Below are positions 34,897 through 43,723 of a stretch of 64,000 nt of DNA, piece by piece (position 1 is the first letter of the stretch; each line of letters starts with the position of its first letter). The stretch is from the NCBI RefSeq assembly GCF_963678795.1, contig NZ_OY787453.1:1116001-1180000 (forward strand). Reading direction: 5' to 3'. Made by a program: the position numbers and the translations under genes. The notes beneath the pieces were generated by a model. That model had not been told where the DNA came from and did no database searches. It worked only from the letters and a program-made list of their open reading frames with translations. This stretch comes from an uncultured Methanoregula sp. Lineage in GTDB: Archaea > Halobacteriota > Methanomicrobia > Methanomicrobiales > Methanospirillaceae.

Positions 34897-35595
34897 TTGA
34901 ATAATCATAATGGCACGGGATGGGCAGTAAACGTGAATTCAACAACTCAAATAATGAATGTTGCATTGATTGATGATACGTTGACAATTTATTTTCATGT
35001 TTTCATAATCCTTCTTTTAATCGGTATTTTAATCCTTTTAATTGCTATTTTTTATTTGATACGGCGATATTATGACAGAACGAAATATGACTTGGTTGAA
35101 CTTAACCTGAACTTTCGTGGGCCTTCATTAAAATATAAAATCGATAGGAATTATGAAAATTTAGAGATTGCTCATAAAATATACATTGAATTGACAACGA
35201 GAATGGCTGCTATTCCCATTGATGAAAAATACGATGTTATTGTAGAAGTCTACAACTCGTGGTATGAATTATTCAAGACCACCCGACTTGAAATCAAGAA
35301 GATTTCAGGGAAGACATTGAAAGAAGATCCTCATTCTGACGAATTAGTCAAAATGACTATGGATATTTTAAACCTAGGATTACGTCCACATCTTACGAAA
35401 TATCAAGCGAATTTTAGAAAATGGTACGATGACGCGATAAAGGATACTGCAAATAAAGGAAAAAGTCCACAACAGATTCAGCAAGAGTTCCCACAATATA
35501 GAGAACTAATTGAAGATTTAGGGGAAGTGACGAATGTTCTTATTGAATATAAAAACCAGTTGGGGATTTTTATTATTAATAAAAAAACTAAATAG
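34897..35595 (+). CDS. Membrane protein paired with the ThsB-like TIR gene
   Basis: 232 residues if started at the TTG at 34897; an internal ATG at 34954 would still keep the membrane part. One strongly hydrophobic segment (about 30-57: FHVFIILLLIGILILLIAIF) is followed by a basic stop-transfer (RRYYDRTKY) and a cytosolic domain of about 170 residues with IELTTRMAAIPIDEKYDVIV and EVYNSWYELFKTTRLEIKKI, mostly helical. No SLOG, macro, SIR2 or nuclease motif is visible. By its place it could be an effector that harms the membrane when the TIR signal is made. I do not recognise the family. Confidence 0.75.
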   Translation: MNNHNGTGWAVNVNSTTQIMNVALIDDTLTIYFHVFIILLLIGILILLIAIFYLIRRYYDRTKYDLVELNLNFRGPSLKYKIDRNYENLEIAHKIYIELTTRMAAIPIDEKYDVIVEVYNSWYELFKTTRLEIKKISGKTLKEDPHSDELVKMTMDILNLGLRPHLTKYQANFRKWYDDAIKDTANKGKSPQQIQQEFPQYRELIEDLGEVTNVLIEYKNQLGIFIINKKTK

Positions 35596-35678
35596 AGTCC
35601 AATATTCGATATAGAGGTAAGTTTGCTATCAATTAAAAAGAAAAGGTTATGCCCCCATTGAACTCATTGAAATAAGAT

Positions 35679-37988
35679 ATGAAAAAAGCCTTCATAACGT
35701 ATTCACACAAGGATGCGGAGTTCATTGATAGGCTAGTCCAAGATTTGGAAACTCCTTCTGTTAGTGTAACTTTAGATAAAAGGATTTTAAAACCCGGCGA
35801 CTCATTAACGAAAATTTTTGAAGAGATTGGTAATTCTGATTTTTTATTGCCGGTATTATCAATTAATTCTGTAAATGCAAAATGGGTAAAAAAAGAGCTC
35901 GAAACTGCGTTGATTAAAGAGATTGACGAAGAAAATTTCAAAGTAATACCAATAATCAAAGATAATGAAGACTGGGAGGATCTCAAAAAGAAAATCCCGA
36001 CTGCATTAAGAGAGATGATTAGACCAAAATTTCTTGCAAGGTTTGATTCTAAACCTTACGAGGAATGTCTGCCAGAGTTGATAGGAGCTCTTACTCCAGA
36101 GGAAGAGTTTGCAAAAGAGCACGCAAAAATTCAATCACCTAATGCTGACAACCCGTTTCGTAGAGTTAGAACAGAAAATTTTGAAAGTATACAAATACTA
36201 GCAAATTCATTTGCTCGACCGGAATCTGGACGTTATGATAAGATTATCGAGATAAAACCAACAAGGCTTGAAGGGGGACGAGGGTCAGGAAAAACAATGA
36301 TTTTGAAATCAATGTCGGCTCAAGTCGGTGTATACAGATTGCATAAGCGTACCTTCAAAGAGACAAATCTTCCATATTACGGGGTATATTGTCGATTGAC
36401 ACAAGGATCATTTGCAACACAAGCGGGTAATATCCTTGATCATATTACTGAGAGTCAAGCGAATCTTCTATTTATTACGGAATTTAATTTCCAATTAGTT
36501 AATTCATTAATCGATGAAATTTACTCTTGCTCTGATAGACGTATATTAGATATTTCTTCTAAACAAGAAACGGACGTATGTCAACTTATTGGAAGACAGA
36601 TCTATTCCGGACAGGGAACTGACTCCACGATAAATAATTTTTTAAATTTAAAGGCGGCGATTCAAAACGAATTAGGTATTCTCAATGATTATCTATCAAG
36701 AAAGATTCTTGGTGAAACGGGTAATTATCCAGGTGTATTTATAAATAAAGACAAACTCCGAACGATATGTAAAACGATTATTACCAATATCTCCGATTTG
36801 AATGGGAAGACCATATATTTTCTCTTGGATGAATATGAAAACCTCCTTCCATTCCAGAAGATTGTCATTAATACATATGTCAAATGGTCCGAACAAGGAT
36901 ATTTCTCAATAAAATTCTCGTCGAAAAAAACCGGTTTTAAAAATCCTCAAACATTAGAGAAACAAGAAATTGAGGAGGGTCATGATTATAGTCGGATAGA
37001 CTTGGATTATGATTTATCAAAAACTGCTCACCGTACATTCTACAGGAATTTATTACTCGAAATTTGTCAAAAAACTCTGAAAAATGAAGGCTTCAAAGAA
37101 ACAAATATCGAAAAAGTCCTTGAAACGAAATCTCCATTTTCTGAATATGAATCCGATGTTATTGAAATGTATGATCAAATTCTTGAAAAGCAACACAAGG
37201 GAAATTATGCATCATTAGGAAAACTACAGCAACAGGAAATAAGAAAGCGACTCGAAATTGGTGCTTTATATAGAGTCCTCACAAAAAAACATAAGAAACG
37301 CCATTACTCCGGTTTTGAGGATTTAATGACATTATCTTCGGGAATTATTAGATATTTCTTGGAATTATGTGGAACTTCGTATTATTATGCAATTCAGGAT
37401 AATGTGGATGTGAAAAACGGGAAACAAATAAAAAGTCAACATCAGTCTGATGCAGTATATGCATTATCAGGTTTTTATCTCTATAATATCCGAAAAAATC
37501 TTGTTCAATATGGGGCAGATATTCATAGATTAGTGATCGATTTTGGAGATATTTTTAGAGCCAAAATATTAAATCATTCAACAGAACCTGAGGCCGCTCG
37601 GATTTCAATAATTGATCCTCATAATTTATCAGATGGATCTCATGAAAAAATTACAAAAATATTAGACTTGGCTGAAATGCATAGTGTAATGCAAACGTTC
37701 GTCGGGATTGGGGGGATTAGACCGAAACATAAGTCCGATGTTCAACCAAGTGAATATATTTTAAATAGAATTTATTCCCCGATTCTTGAATATTCTCCAA
37801 GATGCCGGTGGAGGACACCATTCAGTACTGCAGATCTTGAAGGATTGATTAATCCCGAGGCTAGAGAGGTAATTAAGTATAATTTAATTCAAAAAGTATC
37901 TCCGATCCCCAAGAAATCAAGAATAATTAAATCCGAAAAAAAATCTCAAAAGAAACTGTTTCCTTCTGATACAGCCTCTGGTGACTGA
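35679..37988 (+). CDS. TIR domain fused to a P-loop ATPase
   Basis: 769 residues. The N-terminal TIR domain (about 1-137) starts KKAFITYSHKDAEFIDRLVQ and has the catalytic-type Glu73 in AKWVKKELETAL. A P-loop ATPase follows: Walker A GGRGSGKT at 199-206 and Walker B IYFLLDEYENLL at about 380-390. This and the layout are reminiscent of ORC/Cdc6-like or STAND-like AAA+ proteins. The C-terminal 370 residues are helical with a winged-helix-like end, not recognised. It probably senses a trigger through the ATPase part and degrades NAD or makes a signal through TIR. The next gene starts directly after its stop. Confidence 0.85.
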   Translation: MKKAFITYSHKDAEFIDRLVQDLETPSVSVTLDKRILKPGDSLTKIFEEIGNSDFLLPVLSINSVNAKWVKKELETALIKEIDEENFKVIPIIKDNEDWEDLKKKIPTALREMIRPKFLARFDSKPYEECLPELIGALTPEEEFAKEHAKIQSPNADNPFRRVRTENFESIQILANSFARPESGRYDKIIEIKPTRLEGGRGSGKTMILKSMSAQVGVYRLHKRTFKETNLPYYGVYCRLTQGSFATQAGNILDHITESQANLLFITEFNFQLVNSLIDEIYSCSDRRILDISSKQETDVCQLIGRQIYSGQGTDSTINNFLNLKAAIQNELGILNDYLSRKILGETGNYPGVFINKDKLRTICKTIITNISDLNGKTIYFLLDEYENLLPFQKIVINTYVKWSEQGYFSIKFSSKKTGFKNPQTLEKQEIEEGHDYSRIDLDYDLSKTAHRTFYRNLLLEICQKTLKNEGFKETNIEKVLETKSPFSEYESDVIEMYDQILEKQHKGNYASLGKLQQQEIRKRLEIGALYRVLTKKHKKRHYSGFEDLMTLSSGIIRYFLELCGTSYYYAIQDNVDVKNGKQIKSQHQSDAVYALSGFYLYNIRKNLVQYGADIHRLVIDFGDIFRAKILNHSTEPEAARISIIDPHNLSDGSHEKITKILDLAEMHSVMQTFVGIGGIRPKHKSDVQPSEYILNRIYSPILEYSPRCRWRTPFSTADLEGLINPEAREVIKYNLIQKVSPIPKKSRIIKSEKKSQKKLFPSDTASGD

Positions 37989-38957
37989 ATGCAAGATAAT
38001 ATTTTTGAGATCGAAAAAATTGTTAATTTTAATGATAACGCAGAAATATTCATCGGGTGTTCAAGCTTTGAAGAGAGATGTCTCGGGACAATTAAAAAAT
38101 TTGGTCCTGAATATCATTATTTGAAGGCATTCATTTTTATCTATAATAAACCAGATCCGAAAAGAGAGGAACATACTAGAATTATTTTTGATATATTAAG
38201 TAAAAAAGGTCCCTTTGAGCCGATTTCAGCATCAGAAATCGATCCTTTGTTATCGATTAAATTCTTAATCCAAGAGCTAAAAGCGATTTTAATATCTCAC
38301 AAAAAAATTACACTTTCAATTGATATTACTACGTTTACCAAAAAGCATCTTCTATTATTACTTAATTACTTGGATAAAAATGATCTTTTTAATTCCATTC
38401 GAATTTTCTATACCGAACCTAAAACCTACACCACAAATTTATACTTACCAATGTCCTTTGGGATACTCCCCATCTATACGGTGACTGGTTTTGTAACTAC
38501 TCAATCATTAAATAAACGAAATTTACTCGCAATTTTTTTAGGTTATGAAGGAGATCGGGCAAGTGCATTAGTAAATAATTTTGAACCCAATGAAACTGTA
38601 TTAATCATTCCAGATCCTCCATACCACCCGGAATGGCGGGGTCGTACTGAAGAAATGAATAAAAATCTAATTGAGATTATTGGAAAAGATAAAGTCGAAT
38701 CAATCGATTCGTTAAATCCGCATAAAATAATCATAAAAATGAAATCTCTATTCGGTAAAGAGGGTAAATATAATCTAGAAAAATATCATTGTAGTATTTC
38801 TCCCCTTGGAACAAAACCTCAAGCATTGGGGCTTTATTTGTTTTGGAGACAATATAGAGGTAAATTCTCAATAGTGTATGCACCTCCTTATATGCATAAT
38901 GAATCGTTTTATTCTAAAGGAATTGGAACAACATGGCAGTTACTCTCCCCGAATTAA
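37989..38957 (+). CDS. Unrecognised 322-aa protein between the TIR-ATPase and the DNA methyltransferase
   Basis: A soluble protein with an alpha/beta pattern: strand AEIFIGCSSFEERCLG, strand LKAFIFIYNKPDPKREEH, strand-helix ITLSIDITTFTKKHLLLLLN, strand IRIFYTEPKTYT, a second half starting LLAIFLGYEGDRASALVNNF and VLIIPDPPYHPEWRGRTEEM. This could be two Rossmann-like halves. No catalytic motif can be named. It begins at the base after the TIR-ATPase stop and overlaps the methyltransferase start by 25 nt, so it belongs to a three-gene unit. It may bind DNA or a nucleotide as sensor or specificity factor. Confidence 0.8.
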   Translation: MQDNIFEIEKIVNFNDNAEIFIGCSSFEERCLGTIKKFGPEYHYLKAFIFIYNKPDPKREEHTRIIFDILSKKGPFEPISASEIDPLLSIKFLIQELKAILISHKKITLSIDITTFTKKHLLLLLNYLDKNDLFNSIRIFYTEPKTYTTNLYLPMSFGILPIYTVTGFVTTQSLNKRNLLAIFLGYEGDRASALVNNFEPNETVLIIPDPPYHPEWRGRTEEMNKNLIEIIGKDKVESIDSLNPHKIIIKMKSLFGKEGKYNLEKYHCSISPLGTKPQALGLYLFWRQYRGKFSIVYAPPYMHNESFYSKGIGTTWQLLSPN

Positions 38958-40207
38958 GTGTTAAAAGGGAATTTATTGATCTGAAAAATGTATTTCCTGA
39001 AATTCCTAAAAAAAATTATCTAACTCACGGTTTTGATAAATACCCAGCAAAAATGATCCCCCATATGGCAAAATTTCTTATTCAGAAAACATCGTCACCA
39101 AAAGATACAATTGTTGATCCTTTTTGTGGTAGTGGAGCAGTCGTTATTCAATCTATTCTTGAACAAAGAAATGCGATTGGTATAGATCTAAACCCATTGG
39201 CCGTGCTTCTATCAAATGCGAAAGTGACTCCTCTCGAAATATATTTATTAAATAATCAATTAAAAGATTTGAAATCGCAATTTTATATCTGTGATAAACC
39301 ATATATCTACAATTTCTGTAACGCAGATTATTGGTTCACACCGGTAACCATTAAAAAATTGGGAATCATAAAAACGGTACTCGATCGAAATAATACCGAT
39401 ATTCCAGAGAAGTACTTAATTTTTTGGAAAGCATTATTCGTTTCGATAATTAGAGAATGCTCGAAAGCCGATATCCGGGGTCCGAAACCATTCATTTCTA
39501 AAAGATCTAAAAAGAGTCGAAAAGGCAAACATTTTGATCCTTTTAAAATTTTTTCCTATCAAGCACAAATCTGGATCTCTCGGGAAGCCGAATATTTAGA
39601 TGTATTAAGCAGTCAAAAACGGATACCCAAATTCCAAATAATTCGTGGTGATTCACGAAAGATTTCAGAAATAATTGGAAGGAAACAGGTTAATGCCATT
39701 ATCACATCTCCACCATATCTGAATGCTCAAGATTACTATAGATCTTCAAAATTTCAATTATTTTTTTTAAATGAATTTTGTGAAAACGAACTAAAAACGT
39801 TATCAAGAGAGATTATTGGGAGTGACAGATTTTTACAATCAACGGTGGCTAAAGAAATGAAATTACCCTTCGATCTTGCCGAAAAAATTCGGTTAGAATT
39901 ATTAGAAGTAAACAAGAAAAATTCTGTTATTTTTTCAAAATATATTTCAGATATGTGTCAAGTCATTAAACAAAGTAGTGCTTTATTGGAGTCTGGTTCA
40001 CCGTTTTCAATAGTAATCGGTGATAACAAGATATCCAATATTGAAATACCGACACATTTTTTAATTAATGAAATATTTGAGCAAAATGAGTTTAAATTGG
40101 AATCTCTCCACTCTGATAAAATTCGTGATCGAAGATTACCTATAATAAGAAATGGTCATAGTGGAATAATGAAGCATGAAAACTTACTAATTTTTAAAAA
40201 ATTGTGA
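38933..40207 (+). CDS. DNA methyltransferase (N6-adenine or N4-cytosine type)
   Basis: 424 residues. The SAM-binding motif is TIVDPFCGSGAVVIQSILEQ (about 58-77), followed by NAIGIDLNPLAVLLSNAK; the catalytic motif IITSPPYLNAQDYY is at about 257-270, after a long insert. TSPPY is typical of amino-methyltransferases that modify adenine N6 or cytosine N4. With the TIR-ATPase and the 322-aa protein it could form a self/non-self system, where the methyl mark protects host DNA. Its first 25 nt overlap the upstream gene, so they are co-translated. Confidence 0.9.
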   Translation: MAVTLPELSVKREFIDLKNVFPEIPKKNYLTHGFDKYPAKMIPHMAKFLIQKTSSPKDTIVDPFCGSGAVVIQSILEQRNAIGIDLNPLAVLLSNAKVTPLEIYLLNNQLKDLKSQFYICDKPYIYNFCNADYWFTPVTIKKLGIIKTVLDRNNTDIPEKYLIFWKALFVSIIRECSKADIRGPKPFISKRSKKSRKGKHFDPFKIFSYQAQIWISREAEYLDVLSSQKRIPKFQIIRGDSRKISEIIGRKQVNAIITSPPYLNAQDYYRSSKFQLFFLNEFCENELKTLSREIIGSDRFLQSTVAKEMKLPFDLAEKIRLELLEVNKKNSVIFSKYISDMCQVIKQSSALLESGSPFSIVIGDNKISNIEIPTHFLINEIFEQNEFKLESLHSDKIRDRRLPIIRNGHSGIMKHENLLIFKKL

Positions 40208-40405
40208 ATCAATCAATCCTTCTCAATCACCTCAACAACTTGCAAGGATCACTTATATCTCACTTGCATTTTATCCCAAGGGATCTTGAAATCGAACACA
40301 GTTTCGAATATTGTATTCATAAAAAATCAGTTTACACACTTTGATCACAATGATATTTATTCAATGTAGAACTATTTTCTATTAATAAAAAAATCAGTGA
40401 AAAAT
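40208..40405. other. AT-rich intergenic stretch
   Basis: No gene. Very A/T-rich sequence between the methyltransferase and the membrane TIR gene. A TATA-like GATATTTATTC lies near 40350, so the membrane TIR gene may have its own promoter. Confidence 0.4.
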
Positions 40406-42142
40406 ATGAGTATTATTTTAAACCAAAAAAAAAGAGATTCGGGTATTTTTATTTACAATTTTTTTTTAATGGTTATTTTTTTAACACTGCTATTATTCCA
40501 ACCTGTTCAGGCAGAACAGACAATACCTCCGTATCTGTGGAAATATCAGTTTGGCAATGCTAGAATTAATCATGTAAGTACAATCGTAATGTCTCCTGAT
40601 GGAGAAAATATCGCGGTAGTGTTAAATGACAACGAGATCAGTTTACTTAATCAGTACGGAAATCTTCTTTGGAATAAAAAAATGAAGGATAGGGTTAATG
40701 GAATAGCAGTTTCATCTGATGATCAATTGGTTGTAGCAGGATTCGGCGATATTATCTATTTATTCGATCAAAACGGCGATATCCTTTGGAACAATAAAAT
40801 GGATGATTGGAAAAAGAGCATTGCTATTTCTTCAAATGGACAATATTTCGTAATTGGGTCCAGTGATCCCGTCAATTCAAATGTTTTTTATTACAATAAA
40901 AATCACGAACTTCTTTGGAAATATCAGACAAGTAAACCAGTATCCTCAATAGCGATTTCATCAGATGGACAATATATTGCGATTGGATCCGGCGATTTCA
41001 TTTATTTATTTAACCAAAACGGTTCTCTTGTCTGGAAATATCAAACAACTAAATCAATATGGACCGTTGCGATATCTTCTGATGGTAAACATGTAGTGGC
41101 AGGTTCTTATGATAACTATTTATTAACATTAAATCAGAACGGAGATCTTACTTTAAATAAGAAATTATCTCAATTAATCAATAATATAATAATTACAGAT
41201 AACGGAGATTATATTGCCAGTGGAGGTTATAGTTCATACCCCGATTCCATAATATATTTTGTAAAACCAGATGGAATTATTTTCTGGCACCATTTTGATT
41301 ATGATCAATATTCAATTTCTTCAAACGCTGCAATCTCCAGCAATGGACAATATGCTATATTACCTGGGTCTGAAGGGAGATTTGGGAATATCCAGACGAC
41401 CGTGTATTATTATGTTATTAATTCATTGACCCGTCCAATTACAAAAGAGATTAGCCAAAGTTCAATACCATCAACATATCAGATAACACCGACACCCTAT
41501 CAGATAGATCCAACAGTCAGCGTTACAATAGTACCTACTAGTACAACGACATTAAACAGTATTTCAAAAATAAGTGATAACAATACAAGTTACACGTCAC
41601 TCATCGTTAGTATTATTATCTCAATATTTGTTATCGTTGTATTAAGTATTACATATAAATATTTTATAAGAAATACAAAAGAAGAGATGATTTCAACAAA
41701 AGATTCTGAAAATTATGATGTTGCTTTATCGTTTGCAGGTGAAGACAGAAGAATTGTGGATCCTATAGCGAAAATTTTAAAAAATAAAATGGGAATTAAT
41801 GTTTTTTACGACGATTTTAATAAAGAAAAATTGTGGGGAAAACATCTACCTACACATCTATATGATTTGTATAAGAATCGAGCTAAATATGTTGTAATTT
41901 TTTATTCGAAGTACTATCATAAAAAAATATATACAAAGGTAGAGGAAAGAGGAGCGATAGATAAAGCGACAGAAAAAATTGCTGATTTTAATTATGAGTA
42001 TGTCCTCCCTGTGAAGTTAGATAACGAAGAAATCCCCGATCCCTTAGGGAAGATTGGTTATGTGAATTATCACAAGGAAAATATTCAAGAATTGTGTAAT
42101 TTAATTAAAAAGAAATTAGATGAAATCAAACACAAGAGATAA
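40406..42142 (+). CDS. Membrane receptor: beta-propeller ectodomain, one TM helix, cytosolic TIR domain
   Basis: 578 residues from the ATG at 40406 (a GTG 9 nt earlier is possible). A signal or anchor helix (FFLMVIFLTLLLFQPVQA) leads to about seven repeats of roughly 40 residues (residues 35-340), each like AISSDGQYIAIGSGDFIYLF followed by NQNG-LVWKYQ, a beta-propeller of PQQ/WD-like blades. A Thr/Pro/Ser stalk (about 345-390) and a second helix (SLIVSIIISIFVIVVLSI, about 395-415) follow. A basic flank then leads to a TIR domain (about 430-575: YDVALSFAGEDRRIVDPIAK, VFYDDFNKEKLWGKHL, catalytic-type Glu in KVEERGAIDKA). This is a Toll-receptor-like layout in an archaeon. Confidence 0.9.
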   Translation: MSIILNQKKRDSGIFIYNFFLMVIFLTLLLFQPVQAEQTIPPYLWKYQFGNARINHVSTIVMSPDGENIAVVLNDNEISLLNQYGNLLWNKKMKDRVNGIAVSSDDQLVVAGFGDIIYLFDQNGDILWNNKMDDWKKSIAISSNGQYFVIGSSDPVNSNVFYYNKNHELLWKYQTSKPVSSIAISSDGQYIAIGSGDFIYLFNQNGSLVWKYQTTKSIWTVAISSDGKHVVAGSYDNYLLTLNQNGDLTLNKKLSQLINNIIITDNGDYIASGGYSSYPDSIIYFVKPDGIIFWHHFDYDQYSISSNAAISSNGQYAILPGSEGRFGNIQTTVYYYVINSLTRPITKEISQSSIPSTYQITPTPYQIDPTVSVTIVPTSTTTLNSISKISDNNTSYTSLIVSIIISIFVIVVLSITYKYFIRNTKEEMISTKDSENYDVALSFAGEDRRIVDPIAKILKNKMGINVFYDDFNKEKLWGKHLPTHLYDLYKNRAKYVVIFYSKYYHKKIYTKVEERGAIDKATEKIADFNYEYVLPVKLDNEEIPDPLGKIGYVNYHKENIQELCNLIKKKLDEIKHKR

Positions 42143-42305
42143 GGAAAATAAATCTTATATCGTTTCCTATCCTTCGTTTAATCGTAATTTACAATATTGG
42201 TATAATGAGATCCCATTTAAGAGATATATCAATCAACTTCATGAATCCAAGACTATTAAAAATCTCGATTATCTCGAAAATGTATTAGTGACATCGTTTG
42301 CATAG
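42120..42305 (+). CDS. Small ORF at the end of the TIR island
   Basis: 61 residues, basic, overlapping the end of the receptor gene by 23 nt (SNTRDKENKSYIVSYPSFNR, YWYNEIPFKRYINQLHESKT). No recognisable family, no ribosome binding site beyond A-rich sequence. Could be the start of a lost gene or chance. Confidence 0.25.
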   Translation: MKSNTRDKENKSYIVSYPSFNRNLQYWYNEIPFKRYINQLHESKTIKNLDYLENVLVTSFA

Positions 42306-42657
42306 TATCATTAAAAAAATATAATTGTCTAATTTTCTCCCCATATCCCCGACCCCCTAAATCCCATAAATTTCCAACTATCAATATAAGAAATGAAACT
42401 CATCCATATCCCCCACCGCAGCCACCTTCAACCGCCTCTATCCCGGGTCCGGCATGAACCTCCGTGGAAAAACAGATCTACAACAACTCCCTAAAAGCGA
42501 TCAATGATATCATCAACCAAAAACCGGATACGTTAATCCACACTAGCAATACTCTCTGGTCCGGGAACCCTGTGGTCTCCCCAACCCCCCGCTCCAATAC
42601 CTCTCAATCCCTGCAATTCAGCCATACCCTTATCATCCCCCACTCACATTTCGCCGT
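42306..42657. other. Island border, no convincing gene
   Basis: Base composition returns from AT-rich to normal between about 42.32 and 42.45 kb. A 70-codon GTG frame at 42464 has low-complexity text without homology I can see. No integrase or tRNA border is visible. Confidence 0.4.
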
Positions 42658-42882
42658 ATGCCTATCCGACATATAAAAAAAGTGATGCTCATCACGCTCC
42701 TCCTCCTTCTCGCCGTGCATGCCCATGGTCTTGTCGAGGACGGCAGGATCGTCGTCACCTCGACACCTTCGGGCGCAGTCGCGTGTATCGATACGGTATA
42801 CTGCGATACCACGGATGCAACATTCACGGTCACCGGCAAAGGAAGTGACCGTTCATGGATAAGAAGAGAATTTAATAGCTGA
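42658..42882 (+). pseudogene. Truncated PEGA-domain surface protein
   Basis: 74 residues: a signal peptide (VMLITLLLLLAVHAHG) and the first part of a PEGA domain (DGRIVVTSTPSGAVACIDTV, TTDATFTVTG). The text then changes to unrelated GKGSDRSWIRREFNS and stops, where PEGA proteins normally go on for a hundred or more residues. It is likely the 5' end of a truncated secreted protein. Confidence 0.55.
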
Positions 42883-42944
42883 CCATACAAACATCAACCT
42901 GAAATGGTCGGATTATCCGGCCCTTACCGGAGAATGGTAATAGA

Positions 42945-43205
42945 ATGATCCTGGAATATATTGAAAAAGCCCTTGCTCATGCCCGGTACGAGCTCATCGA
43001 AGATGATGAACCTTATTATGGCGAGATCCCGGAACTGGAAGGAGTCTACGCAACGGGGAAAACCCTTGAAGAATGCCGGACGAACCTGAAGGAAGTGATC
43101 GATGGCTGGATTATTGTCCGATTGCGGCGGGGACTTTCCATTCCACCGATAGATAATTGTACCATCGAGGAAGTCGTAAGGCTGGATCAAAGTGTCCGGG
43201 CTTAA
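42945..43205 (+). CDS. HicB-family antitoxin
   Basis: 86 residues: YELIEDDEPYYGEIPELEGV, TGKTLEECRTNLKEVIDGW, typical for the partial RNase H-like fold of HicB antitoxins. The end (TIEEVVRLDQSVRA) lacks a full DNA-binding domain. The partner HicA downstream is frameshifted (43192-43415), so this is an orphaned or decaying pair. The frame of HicB itself is intact. Confidence 0.85.
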   Translation: MILEYIEKALAHARYELIEDDEPYYGEIPELEGVYATGKTLEECRTNLKEVIDGWIIVRLRRGLSIPPIDNCTIEEVVRLDQSVRA

Positions 43206-43415
43206 GATTACTCCCGTCTCATGGACGGATCTTGTCAAAAACCAAAAAACGTTTGGTTTTGATGGCCCGTACCACGGAGGGACCCGTACATGATCCGGGG
43301 CGATCTCGTTCTTACCATCCCCAATCCCCACCGGACCGAAATCAGCGTGGATCTCCTTGTAAGGATTCTCCGGCAGGCCCGGATCTCCCGGGAAGAATGG
43401 GCTCTTTTTGAGTGA
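43192..43415 (+). pseudogene. HicA toxin, frameshifted
   Basis: From a GTG at 43192, overlapping the HicB stop, the frame reads LKITPVSWTDLVKN and TFGFDGPYHGG, then hits a stop. In another frame the text goes on with DPYMIRGDLVLTIPNPHRTE and ISVDLLVRILRQARISREEW to TGA at 43413-43415. Together they match HicA (HGG-K-H-PYMIRG--LTIPNPH). The catalytic His in HGG is kept, but the chain breaks right behind it, so the toxin is dead. Confidence 0.8.
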
Positions 43416-43723
43416 CAAGTTTTTTGTCAGGCCTGCATTCATCTCCCGGATGATGCAGACATCAGATTGATCGGAGGGGGAAAATAACCGGATTTCCTCC
43501 GGGAGGCTCCGCTTTCAGGCTCTATTCTCCGGCCTGCCCCGGTTCAGGGGACTGACGGGAAAATCCCGGCACGTTTTCTTTTCCCGCCATTCCCCTATTT
43601 GAATTCATAGCATCACGCCCGGTAATATTATCGCTGCCCCGGCGAACAATCCTCCTCCGTCCATCAGGCCAATATTTACCCGTTTCACCTGCACCTGAAC
43701 CTGATAATCCAAAGGTCAGCACC
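43416..43723. other. Intergenic stretch before the iron-sulfur protein
   Basis: No supported gene on the plus strand. A minus-strand frame (43522-43755) begins with a signal-like MDLRIFVVTCMVLTFGL, but it would overlap the divergent iron-sulfur gene and is doubtful. Confidence 0.35.

Noticed and set aside
42464..42676. GTG-started 70-codon frame after the TIR island
   Set aside because: Low-complexity Ser/Thr/Pro/His text, no recognisable domain or ribosome binding site.
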